Source: Teichococcus aestuarii (GTDB lineage Bacteria; Pseudomonadota; Alphaproteobacteria; Acetobacterales; Acetobacteraceae). Taken from it: DNA of 64,000 bases. Of this stretch, positions 24,362 through 31,726 are shown piece by piece; position 1 is the stretch's first letter; every line of letters starts with the position of its first letter. The notes under the pieces are model-generated. The model saw nothing but the letters and a program-made list of their open reading frames with translations, was not told where the DNA came from and searched no databases. Position numbers and translations under genes: made by a program. Location: assembly GCF_003116135.1 (NCBI RefSeq), contig NZ_PDOA01000016.1, forward strand, positions 34,251-98,250. Direction: 5' to 3'.

Positions 24362-25051
24362 CTACTCCGCGCAGGCCAGCAGCGGGCCGAGCTGCCCCAT
24401 GCGGCGGCGCACCGTGGCGGCCCGCTCGCGCAGGTAGGGCGTGGGCGCCGCCGCCGACCATTGCAGCGGCGCGGGCAGCACCACCGCCAGCTGCGCCGCC
24501 TGCTGCGCCGTGAGATCGGCGGCGGGGCGGTTGAAGAAGGCCCGCGCCGCGGCCTCGGCGCCATACACGCCGGGGCCGAACTCGACGATGTTGAGATACA
24601 CCTCCAGCACCCGCCGCTTCGGCCAGAGCAGCGCCACCTGCGGCGTCAGCCAGGCCTCCAGCACCTTGCGCAAGGGGTCGCGCCCCGGCCAGAGGAACAG
24701 GTTCTTGGCCACCTGCATGGTGATGGTGCTGGCGCCGCGCGGCCGCTCCCCCTCCAGCGCCGCCGCCACCTGGCCGCGCAGCGCGTCGAAATCGAAGCCC
24801 AGCATCTGCTCGCAGAACAGGTTGTCCTCGGCGGCGATGACGGCGCGCGGCAGGGCGCGGTCGATCCGCCCGTAATCCACCCAGTCCTTCGCCAGGCCGT
24901 GGCCCTGCACGGCGCGGATCAGCATCAGCGGCGTCGCCGGCGGCGGCACGAAGCGGAACAGCAGGATCAGCAGCGGCGGGCCCAGCAGCAGCAGCAGCAG
25001 CGCCGCGCGGAGCAGCCAGCGGCGCCATCCTCCGCGCCCGGCGCCGCGCAT
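24362..25051 (-). CDS. mtgA: Monofunctional biosynthetic peptidoglycan transglycosylase
   Basis: This is a 229-residue membrane-anchored GT51 glycosyltransferase that polymerises lipid II. A single transmembrane anchor (RRWLLRAALLLLLLGPPLLILL) precedes the GT51 domain. The catalytic blocks are RAVIAAEDNLFCEQ with the essential Glu, RPRGASTITMQVAKNLFLW, and KRRVLEVYLNIVEFGPGVYGAEAAARAFF. The length is right for MtgA, with no penicillin-binding transpeptidase domain. The upstream nuclease gene ends 5 bp before its start, so they are co-transcribed. It sits back-to-back (convergent) with the AmgK-MurU cluster. Confidence 0.94.
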   Translation of the reverse strand: MRGAGRGGWRRWLLRAALLLLLLGPPLLILLFRFVPPPATPLMLIRAVQGHGLAKDWVDYGRIDRALPRAVIAAEDNLFCEQMLGFDFDALRGQVAAALEGERPRGASTITMQVAKNLFLWPGRDPLRKVLEAWLTPQVALLWPKRRVLEVYLNIVEFGPGVYGAEAAARAFFNRPAADLTAQQAAQLAVVLPAPLQWSAAAPTPYLRERAATVRRRMGQLGPLLACAE

Positions 25052-25056
25052 GCCGC

Positions 25057-25686
25057 TCAGCGCCCGCAGGCGCCGGCCCGGTCGCGGTGCGACCAGGGGT
25101 AGGTGAAGCGCCCGGCCCAGGCGCCGGCCTTCTCCGCCTTGGCCGCCGCCTCCTCCTCCGCGTAGCGGCCCTTGGAGTAGCGCGTGCAGTCGAAGGCATA
25201 GCCGGAGCGCACCATGGCGGCGTTCAGGTCGATCTCCCGCCCGCCCTGCGACACGGTGCAGACGGCCACGCTGCGGCCATAGGTCGAGCTGCCATCCGGC
25301 GTGCAGGTGATGTCGCGCCCGTCGATCAGCGCCGCCAGCTGGTCACGCGCCGCGCGGCCGCAGGCGTAGCGGCCGCCGGGGCGGTTGCATTGCTGGTCGC
25401 CCTCCAGCGCGTCGATCCCCTGCATGCGGACGCGGATGCCGGCGATGTCGAGCGTGTCGCCATCGAGCACCCGGGCCTGGCCGGAGAAGGGCGCGGTGGG
25501 CAGCTCCGCCTCGCCGCGCGGTGCGCGGCGGCGCGGCGCCTCCTCCTCCTGCGTGGTGACGACGCGCCACAGCGCGCGGCCGAGGCGCATCCAGTCCGCC
25601 TCGGTGATCTGCGAGGCGCCGAGCAGGCCGGCGATGGCAGCGGCGAGCGCCACCCAGGGGGCCGCGGTGCGGCGTTGGCGACTCAT
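25057..25686 (-). CDS. Thermonuclease (SNase)-family protein, membrane-anchored or secreted
   Basis: This is a 209-residue protein with an N-terminal hydrophobic signal anchor (APWVALAAAIAGLLGASQ), a linker, and a staphylococcal-nuclease domain from about residue 70. The SNase pattern RVLDGDTLDIAGIRVRMQGIDALEGDQQCNR holds the calcium-binding DGDT and the catalytic Arg and Glu region. YGRSVAVC and LNAAMVRSGYAF follow, with DCTRYSKGRYAEEEAAAKAEKAGAWAG as the family C-terminal helix. Two extra cysteine pairs are typical of secreted alphaproteobacterial members. It probably degrades nucleic acid in the periplasm or outside. The gap to mtgA is 5 bp. Confidence 0.88.
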   Translation of the reverse strand: MSRQRRTAAPWVALAAAIAGLLGASQITEADWMRLGRALWRVVTTQEEEAPRRRAPRGEAELPTAPFSGQARVLDGDTLDIAGIRVRMQGIDALEGDQQCNRPGGRYACGRAARDQLAALIDGRDITCTPDGSSTYGRSVAVCTVSQGGREIDLNAAMVRSGYAFDCTRYSKGRYAEEEAAAKAEKAGAWAGRFTYPWSHRDRAGACGR

Positions 25687-25756
25687 CGGCCGGCATCCAG
25701 CGGAAGCGTGGTCATGCCGCATGCCCTATCGGGCCGGCCGCCGGATGAAAAGGGGT

Positions 25757-26743
25757 TCAGGCGACGGGCGGCAGGTTGATGGGCGGGCGCTCGGGAATCT
25801 CGCAGGGCTCCTCCGCCGGCGCCTCGCCCTTCTCCGCCCGCTCGGCGGCCACCTCTGCCGCCGCGGCGGCCTCCGGCGCGGTGGGCGGGCGGCCGCGCGC
25901 GTGCCAGGCCTCGGCGTCGCGGCGGATGGCGTAGGCCTTGGTGAACTCCGCCCCCAGCAGGAAGATCTGCGCCGAATAGTAGATCCACAGCAGCACGATT
26001 ACCGCCGAGCCGGCCGCGCCGTAGGTGGAGCCGATGGCGCTGCTGCCGAGGTAGAGGCCGATCAGCGTCTTGCCCACGTTGAACAGCAGGGTGGTGACGA
26101 CGGCGCCCACCAGCACGTCGCGCCATTCCAGCCGGCGGTCGGGCAGGAACTTGTAGATGGCGGCGAACAGCGCGCAGATCAGCGCGAAGGAGATGACGGC
26201 GTTGGCCAGCCGCACCAGCACCGCCACCGCCGGCAGGCTCTGGTCCAGCAGGCTGCCCAGCGCCGTCAGCGCGGCGCTGACCACCAGCGAGACCATCAGC
26301 AGGAAGCCCAGCGTCGCCACCAGCCCGAGGCTCGCCGCGCGCGCCCGCAGCAGGCGGGAGACGGTGTCGCCCTTCAGCTCGGCGCGCCAGATCATGTTGA
26401 GGCTGGCCTGGATCTCGCCGAACACGCCGCTGGCGGTGATGAACAGCGTCAGCACGCCGAACACGCTGGCCAGCATGCCGGAGGTGGGGTTGGAGGCGCT
26501 GAGGATGATGCTCTGCACCATCTCCGCGCCGCCCGGCCCCATCAGCCCCTGCAGCTGCGCGACGATGGCGCCGCGCGCCGCATCCTCGCCGAAGGCGAGG
26601 CCGGCGATGGCAATGGCGATGAGCAGCACCGGCGCCAGCGAGGTGACGGTGTAGAAGGCGATGGCCGCGCCACGGCTCAGCGCCTCGTCCTCGATGAATC
26701 CCAGCACGCTCTGCCGCGCCAGCCACCAGGCCTTGCGCATCAT
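25757..26743 (-). CDS. YihY/virulence factor BrkB-family membrane protein
   Basis: This is a 328-residue protein with about six transmembrane helices. The family pattern begins with GFIEDEALSRGAAIAFYTVTSLAPVLLIAIAI and continues with GVFGEIQASLNMIW, a conserved segment of the family, and GSTYGAAGSAVIVLLWIYYSAQIFLLGAEFTKAYA, the diagnostic C-terminal block. The role of the family is unknown; it was once annotated as ribonuclease BN in error. The last ~55 residues are a charged Ala/Glu-rich tail (PTAPEAAAAAEVAAERAEKGEA). A purine-rich GGGAGGGGCGGG lies just before ATGATG at 26743. It lies 70 bp upstream of the nuclease gene on the same strand. Confidence 0.88.
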   Translation of the reverse strand: MMRKAWWLARQSVLGFIEDEALSRGAAIAFYTVTSLAPVLLIAIAIAGLAFGEDAARGAIVAQLQGLMGPGGAEMVQSIILSASNPTSGMLASVFGVLTLFITASGVFGEIQASLNMIWRAELKGDTVSRLLRARAASLGLVATLGFLLMVSLVVSAALTALGSLLDQSLPAVAVLVRLANAVISFALICALFAAIYKFLPDRRLEWRDVLVGAVVTTLLFNVGKTLIGLYLGSSAIGSTYGAAGSAVIVLLWIYYSAQIFLLGAEFTKAYAIRRDAEAWHARGRPPTAPEAAAAAEVAAERAEKGEAPAEEPCEIPERPPINLPPVA

Positions 26744-26782
26744 CCCGCCCCTCCCCTGGAACCCACTGGCCAAGGAACGGCT

Positions 26783-26822
26783 CCGGCCAAGGCGGGGTTG
26801 CCGGCAGGAGAGCCTTGGCCGG
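26783..26822 (-). terminator. Inverted repeat after the second MscS gene
   Basis: A perfect 11-bp stem CCGGCCAAGGC/GCCTTGGCCGG (26783-26793 with 26812-26822) has an 18-nt loop. It lies between the MscS gene stop (26896) and the BrkB start (26743) and may end the MscS transcript. No T-run is present. Confidence 0.4.
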
Positions 26823-26895
26823 TCCGCGTGGCGCTTTCGCCACACCTCTCCGGGTGCCACCGCCCGGCGGCTACCGGGCCGGGGTGGTCCTGCCC

Positions 26896-29418
26896 TCAGT
26901 CACGCCGGGTCCTGGCCCGCCAGGCCATGGCGCGGCGCAGCCAGGTGGGTCTGCCGGCCGCCGCGGCGGGCTCCGGGCCGGAGGAGGCCGGGCCGGACGG
27001 GGATGGGCCGGGGCGTGGGGCGGCGGCCGGCGGGGTGTCGGGCGGGTCTCCGTCCGCAGGAGCAGCGGCAGGCCCGGGAGCGGAGGGCGCCGGGGCCGAG
27101 GACGCCGGGGCGGCGGGGGCCGTGGCAGGCGCCGGCGGGCCGGCGGCGGGCGGCTCGGCCCGCCCCCCCGTCGCCTTGGCCTCCGTCACCTTGGCCTCGA
27201 TCACCCTGGGCGCGGGCACCGGCGCGGCCGGCGCCGGGCGGGCGGGCTGCCGCGCCAGGTGCAGCGGCGGCGCGTTCCCCTGCTTGTCCTCGCCCATGTA
27301 GAGGGTGATGTGCGGGAAGGGGATCTCGATGCCCCGCGCGTCGAACACCTCCTTCAGGATCTCGTTGTAGGCACGGCCCGCGCCCCAGTGCTTGCCGGCG
27401 ACGGTCTTGATGCGGGCGCGCACCATCACCGCCGAATCGGCGAAGGCGGTGACGCCCTGCATGTCCAGCGGGCCGATGATGGAGGGGCCGTGCTCGGTCT
27501 TCTGCAGCCGCTCGAAGGCCTCCTGCATGGCCGCCTTCACCTCCGGGATGCTCTCGCGGTAGGCGACGCCGATCTCGGCCACGTGGAAGGCGAAGTCCTT
27601 CATCATGTTGGAGACGGTGTCGACCGAGGAGAAGGGCACGAGGTGCAGCGTGCCGTTCAGGTCGCGGATCGAGAGGGAGCGGATGGTCAGCTTCTCCACC
27701 ACGCCCGAGACGCCGCCGGCGGCCACCACGTCGCCCTCGTTCATGGCGTTCTCGAACTGGATGAAGGCGCCGGTGATGATGTCCTGCACCAGCTTCTGCG
27801 CGCCGAAGCCGATGGCCAGGCCGATGACGCCGGCACCCGCCAGCAGCGGGCCGATGTTCACCCCCAGCTCGCTCAGCGCCAGCATCGCCACCAGGATGAA
27901 GAGCGCCACCGTGGCGGCGTTGCGGAACAGCGACAGCAGGGTGCGCTCCCGCGGGGTCGGCACCGTGCCGTAGTTGGGGTTGAGCCGGTACTCCACCCAG
28001 GAGGAGAGCGCGACATAGACCGCCATGCCCACCAGCACGATCAGCGAGGCGGAGACGAGGGCGGCGACGAAGCGGTGCCCCGCCTCGGTGGAGAGCCAGC
28101 CCAGCACGTCCAGCACGCCCCAGGCCTGCGCCACCGCCAGCAGGATGGCCACCCCGACCAGGCCGCGCACCACCCGCAGGATGGCGGGGATGAAGGTGTT
28201 CAGCCGGCGCTGCAGCAGCGGCAGGCGCTCCTGCACCGTCTCCGGCACATGCACGCCGCCGGCGAAGAGGCGGCGCGTCAGGTGCAGCACCACCGCGCCC
28301 GCCACCACCGCCGCCACCGACTGCCAGGTGGCGGAGAGCATGAAGCCCAGCGCATGGCGCGGATTGGCGACCCAGGCCAGGAACAGCGCCAGCAGGTAGA
28401 GGATGGCCAGCACGTGCCAGGCATGGCCGAGCGCCGTCCAGCCGCGGCCGAAGGCGCGCAGCCCCCGCACATCCTGCCGCTGCGCGATCCAGCGCTGCCC
28501 GGCGCGGCGGTGCCGCAGCACGGCGAAGATGCCCATCAGCAGCGCCGCCAGCATCACCACCAGCCGCAGCGACTGCGCGGCGGCAACCGAGGCGTTGCTG
28601 TTCAGCAGCGGCGCCAGCAGCATGAAGGTGTAGCCGATCAGCGAGGCGGCGCGGCTGAGCCAGAAGGACCAGGCGCGGGCGCCCTCGTCGCCCAGCGGCA
28701 GCAGGCGCAGCGCCGGGTAGCGCGGCATCAGCGCCGCGCGCACCAGCGCCTTACCGCCCTCCACCACCAGGAAGGCGTTCAGCAGCAGCGTCTGCTGCAC
28801 GGCGATGACGCCGGTGGTGCCGTAGTTCAGCGCGAAGAGGTAGCCGGCGCCCCAGGCCAGCAGCACCGTCATCGCCTCCACCAGCAGAGCGCTGAGCAGG
28901 ATGGCGGCGCGCACCAGCGGGCTGCGCCCGGCGGCGCGGCGGGCGATACCGGCCAGCAGCGGCGCCGCCAGCAGCCGCAGCGCGTAGAAGCCGCCCAGCA
29001 CCACCGCCACCAGCAGCAGCAGGGTGGCGGCGCCGCTCCACAGCGCCGCGCGGTCCGCCTCCGCCAGCTCCCCGACCAGCTGCCTGAAGCCGCGCGCCAG
29101 GGAGACGGTGTGCTGCACCAGCCCGGCCGCCTGCTCCGCGACGTCGCGCGAGTATTCGGCGAGCTGGCGGGCGAAGGTGGGCTCCGGCTCCGGGGCGAGC
29201 AGGGCGGGCATCTCCGGCGTGGCGCTGCCCGTCGTGGCGCCGGCCGCGCGCAGCCGGGCGATCAGCGCGGCGCGGCTGGCGTCGTCCTCCAGCAGCCTGG
29301 CCAGCGCCTCGGGCGAAAGCTCCGCCGCCGTGCCGGCGGGGGGTGGGCTTGCCGTCTGGGCGCGGAGCGGGCCGAGGCCCAGCCAAAGGCCAAGCAGGAC
29401 GAGGAGGAACAATCGCAT
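26896..29418 (-). CDS. Large MscS-family mechanosensitive channel (second copy)
   Basis: This is an 840-residue channel. A signal peptide (MRLFLLVLLGLWLGLGPLRAQ) is followed by a periplasmic domain with EALARLLEDDASRAALIARLRAAG, which resembles the N-terminal ARLL-DD-RRAELI segment of the 9.2-11.6 kb channel, then many helices. The MscS core lies at about residues 500-680, with LLAGAGVIGLAIGFGAQKLVQDIITGAFIQFENAMNEGDVV and FSSVDTVSNMMKDF. After the core there is a long Pro/Ala-rich tail of about 140 residues (rich in APAPSAPG-type repeats) that is probably disordered. The paralogue at 9.2-11.6 kb lacks this tail. Both are likely inner-membrane tension-gated emergency valves. Confidence 0.9.
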   Translation of the reverse strand: MRLFLLVLLGLWLGLGPLRAQTASPPPAGTAAELSPEALARLLEDDASRAALIARLRAAGATTGSATPEMPALLAPEPEPTFARQLAEYSRDVAEQAAGLVQHTVSLARGFRQLVGELAEADRAALWSGAATLLLLVAVVLGGFYALRLLAAPLLAGIARRAAGRSPLVRAAILLSALLVEAMTVLLAWGAGYLFALNYGTTGVIAVQQTLLLNAFLVVEGGKALVRAALMPRYPALRLLPLGDEGARAWSFWLSRAASLIGYTFMLLAPLLNSNASVAAAQSLRLVVMLAALLMGIFAVLRHRRAGQRWIAQRQDVRGLRAFGRGWTALGHAWHVLAILYLLALFLAWVANPRHALGFMLSATWQSVAAVVAGAVVLHLTRRLFAGGVHVPETVQERLPLLQRRLNTFIPAILRVVRGLVGVAILLAVAQAWGVLDVLGWLSTEAGHRFVAALVSASLIVLVGMAVYVALSSWVEYRLNPNYGTVPTPRERTLLSLFRNAATVALFILVAMLALSELGVNIGPLLAGAGVIGLAIGFGAQKLVQDIITGAFIQFENAMNEGDVVAAGGVSGVVEKLTIRSLSIRDLNGTLHLVPFSSVDTVSNMMKDFAFHVAEIGVAYRESIPEVKAAMQEAFERLQKTEHGPSIIGPLDMQGVTAFADSAVMVRARIKTVAGKHWGAGRAYNEILKEVFDARGIEIPFPHITLYMGEDKQGNAPPLHLARQPARPAPAAPVPAPRVIEAKVTEAKATGGRAEPPAAGPPAPATAPAAPASSAPAPSAPGPAAAPADGDPPDTPPAAAPRPGPSPSGPASSGPEPAAAAGRPTWLRRAMAWRARTRRD

Positions 29419-29597
29419 CGGGCGGGGATATCTCCGGTCGGAGGCGGGAAAGGGACCGCCATCCTAGGAACCGGGTCCGCCAAGTCCACCCGCGGGCCGA
29501 TCAGAGCCTCATGAGGTGCCTTGCCTGCGGTTGACCGCAACGCCCACGCATGGGGCCCCTTCGCCGCGATTCCAGGACTTTGGCGGCCGGCGCGGAC

Positions 29598-30524
29598 TCA
29601 TTCCCGGATCGTCTGGTCGAGCAGGCAGAACATCAGCTCGTGCTTGTTGTGGGCGCCGTGGAAGAGCTGCGCGCCGGGGATGGCGGCGAACTCGGCCGCC
29701 GTGTCGTGGTCCGTCCCGCCCTGGAACTTCAGGGTGCAGACGAAGTGCCGCGCCGCCCCGGCCGCCATCCAGCGCCGCACCAGCTGCAGCAGCCGGGCGG
29801 GGTAGCAGATGATGTCGCTGAACAGCCAGTCCACCGGCGGGTGCTTCTCCGGCTCCAGGCCGAAGGCGCTCTCGGTGCGGATGGCGACGTTGGGCAGCGC
29901 CGCCACCGCCGGGTCCATCTGCGCCTTGTCCACCGCGATGACCGGCCCGCCGAGCTGCGCCAGCGCCCAGCTCCAGCCGCCCGGCGCGGCGCCGAGGTCG
30001 AGGCTGGTCTCGCCCGGGCCGGGCCAGCGGCCGATGCGCGTCAGTGCCTCCCACAGCTTGAGGTAGGCGCGGGAGGGTGGCCCCGCGCGGTCCTCCTCGA
30101 AGCGCACGGCGCCGCCGAGGAAGGGGCTGGTCTTGGTCGGGCTGGCCAGCATCCGCTCCGGCGAGAGCAGCGTCCAGGCGCCGAGATGGCCGGTGGGCGC
30201 GGGCTCGGGGAAGCGCAGCGCGCGGCCCTTCACCGGCGGCAGCGCCGCCTCGATCAGCGCCGCGCGGCGGTGGTGCAGCACCGGCAGCAGCGACCAGTTG
30301 CGCTGGATGGCGCGCAGCGCCGCGGCACCTCCCTTGATGGAGGGGATCTCGATCTCGCGCGGGTCGGTCCAGACGTCGAGCGCCCAGGCGGCACCCACGG
30401 GCGGCGCCCCGGAGAGCGCCAGCGGGCCGTGCCAGCGGTCGATGGCGACGCCGGCGCGGCGCAGCTCCTCCTCCAGTTCCGGCTCGAAGCCCTCGGCGGC
30501 GAGATAGGCGCTCTGGATGCTCAT
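29598..30524 (-). CDS. rlmM: RlmM-like SAM-dependent rRNA 2'-O-methyltransferase
   Basis: This is a 308-residue methyltransferase related to RlmM (YgdE). In E. coli, RlmM 2'-O-methylates C2498 of 23S rRNA. The Rossmann motif TSLDLGAAPGGWSWALAQLG is at about residues 175-194, followed by IAVDKAQMDPAVAALPNV, then the motif with the catalytic Asp, DWLFSDIICYPARLLQLV, and the FVCTLKFQGG Lys-containing strand. The N-terminal THUMP-like half (FEPELEEELRRAG, LRAIQRNWSLLPVLHHRRAALIE) is shorter than in E. coli RlmM (about 366 aa). The neighbouring DUF423 gene mirrors the E. coli ygdD-rlmM order, which strengthens the call. It overlaps the DUF423 stop by 4 bp. Confidence 0.82.
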   Translation of the reverse strand: MSIQSAYLAAEGFEPELEEELRRAGVAIDRWHGPLALSGAPPVGAAWALDVWTDPREIEIPSIKGGAAALRAIQRNWSLLPVLHHRRAALIEAALPPVKGRALRFPEPAPTGHLGAWTLLSPERMLASPTKTSPFLGGAVRFEEDRAGPPSRAYLKLWEALTRIGRWPGPGETSLDLGAAPGGWSWALAQLGGPVIAVDKAQMDPAVAALPNVAIRTESAFGLEPEKHPPVDWLFSDIICYPARLLQLVRRWMAAGAARHFVCTLKFQGGTDHDTAAEFAAIPGAQLFHGAHNKHELMFCLLDQTIRE

Positions 30525-30889
30525 GCCGCGGGCCTCCGCAGCGCGGCCAGCGCCAGCAGCAGCCAGCCCAGCATCAGCAGCGTGCCGCCCTGCGGCGCGA
30601 CGCCGAGCGACTCGCCGCGCAGCACCAGCCACCAGACGGCGCCGCAGAAGCCGAGCGAACCCAGCGCGAAGCAGCCGCCGGCCAGGTGCGCCAGCCGGGC
30701 GCCGGGCCGGCGCTCGGCCAGCAGGCCCACGGCCAGCAGCGCCAGGGCGTGCCAGCCCTGCATGGTGAGCGCGCTCTGCACGCGGCGGTGATCCGCCTCG
30801 TCCAGCACCAGCCCGTGCGCGGCCCAGGCGGAGAGCGCCACCGCCAGCAGGCCGGACAGGGCGCCAAGGACGAGCCAGAGGCGGGGCAT
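30521..30889 (-). CDS. DUF423 family small membrane protein
   Basis: This is a 122-residue inner-membrane protein with about four hydrophobic helices. The family pattern LGALSGLLAVALSAWAAHGL near the N terminus, followed by RRVQSALTMQGWHALALLAVGLL and the C-terminal block GGTLLMLGWLLLALAAL, identifies the DUF423 (YgdD) family. The function is unknown. In E. coli the homologue also sits just before rlmM. Here it is the middle gene of the PRTase-DUF423-rlmM operon, with TGATG overlaps on the upstream side and ATGA on the downstream side. Confidence 0.85.
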   Translation of the reverse strand: MPRLWLVLGALSGLLAVALSAWAAHGLVLDEADHRRVQSALTMQGWHALALLAVGLLAERRPGARLAHLAGGCFALGSLGFCGAVWWLVLRGESLGVAPQGGTLLMLGWLLLALAALRRPAA

Positions 30890-31611
30890 CAGCAGGGCTC
30901 CTCGGAGATCGGGGGCCGGGGTATAGCCCGGCCGGCGCCGGATGGCAGGGCCAGGCCGCGCGGCAGGGTGGACCAGTCCGGCACCCAGCCCTGCGGCGCG
31001 CGGCGAAACAGCGGGGTGGCGAAGGCGGCGGCCACCGGCAGCGCCGCCGGCCAGTCCGGCACCCAGCGGTCGCCCTGCGCCAGGGCGACGCACAGCGCCA
31101 CCGGCTCCACCCCCGCCAGCCGCAGCAAGGCGAGGCCGGCCAGCGCCGAGCTGCCGGTGCTGATGACATCGTCCACCAGCAGCACGCGGCGGCCGGCGAG
31201 GCGCGGCAGCAGGCGCGGGTCCAGCCACATCCGCCGCGCATCCGGCGCGGTGGAGGAGGAGGTCGGCACGGAGAGCGCCGGGTCGTACCATTTCTTGCGG
31301 GAATAGCCGGGCGCCACCCAGTTGGGGTGGCCCAGCGCCTCGGCCACCGGGCCGCCGAACACATGGCCCAGCGTCGGCAGCCCCACCACCACCTCGGCGC
31401 CGAAGGGGCGGGCGGCTTCCGCCATCCAGCCGCAGAGCGCGCGCTGCACGGCGAAGCCCGCCTGGTTGCCGATCAGCCCGGTGACGGCGATGGCGCCATA
31501 GTCGCGCAGCGGCAGCACCAGCGCCCGGCCGTCCGGCATCGGCGCCGGGTAGTGCTCCGCATGGGCGGCGGCCGGGCGGGGCGCCGGGATCAGCTCTTGC
31601 CAGAATTCCAT
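30889..31611 (-). CDS. Phosphoribosyltransferase-family protein
   Basis: This is a 240-residue type I PRTase fold. The PRPP-binding loop is RVLLVDDVISTGSSALAGLALLRLAG at about residues 145-170, with the paired acidic residues DD followed by STGSS. EVVVGLPTLGHVFG and VAPGYSRKKWYDPAL lie upstream, where the flexible hood would be. It is longer than adenine or hypoxanthine PRTases, and I cannot name the base it uses. Possible relatives are the ComF-like or orotate-type PRTases of alphaproteobacteria. The ATG at 31611 (MEFWQEL) is the first plausible start. It is the promoter-proximal gene of a three-gene leftward operon and is divergent from the ABC transporter operon. Confidence 0.78.
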   Translation of the reverse strand: MEFWQELIPAPRPAAAHAEHYPAPMPDGRALVLPLRDYGAIAVTGLIGNQAGFAVQRALCGWMAEAARPFGAEVVVGLPTLGHVFGGPVAEALGHPNWVAPGYSRKKWYDPALSVPTSSSTAPDARRMWLDPRLLPRLAGRRVLLVDDVISTGSSALAGLALLRLAGVEPVALCVALAQGDRWVPDWPAALPVAAAFATPLFRRAPQGWVPDWSTLPRGLALPSGAGRAIPRPPISEEPC

Positions 31612-31726
31612 GACCGGCCCCGATGCCACGCCGCGCCGCGCCGCGCCAGCACCCTCACGCACGCTGTGCATGGCGCCGCCCCCCCGCGCCGCGCTAGAAG
31701 GCGTCCATCGCAGGAGGTCCTTCACC

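Noticed and set aside
29419..29597. Intergenic gene or small RNA between the MscS and RlmM-like genes
   Set aside because: Only short palindromes such as CCTCATGAGG; no promoter-terminator pair or coding evidence.
31612..31726. Operator or riboswitch between the PRTase and ABC importer genes
   Set aside because: Only a Shine-Dalgarno sequence is evident; no palindrome or conserved motif recognised.
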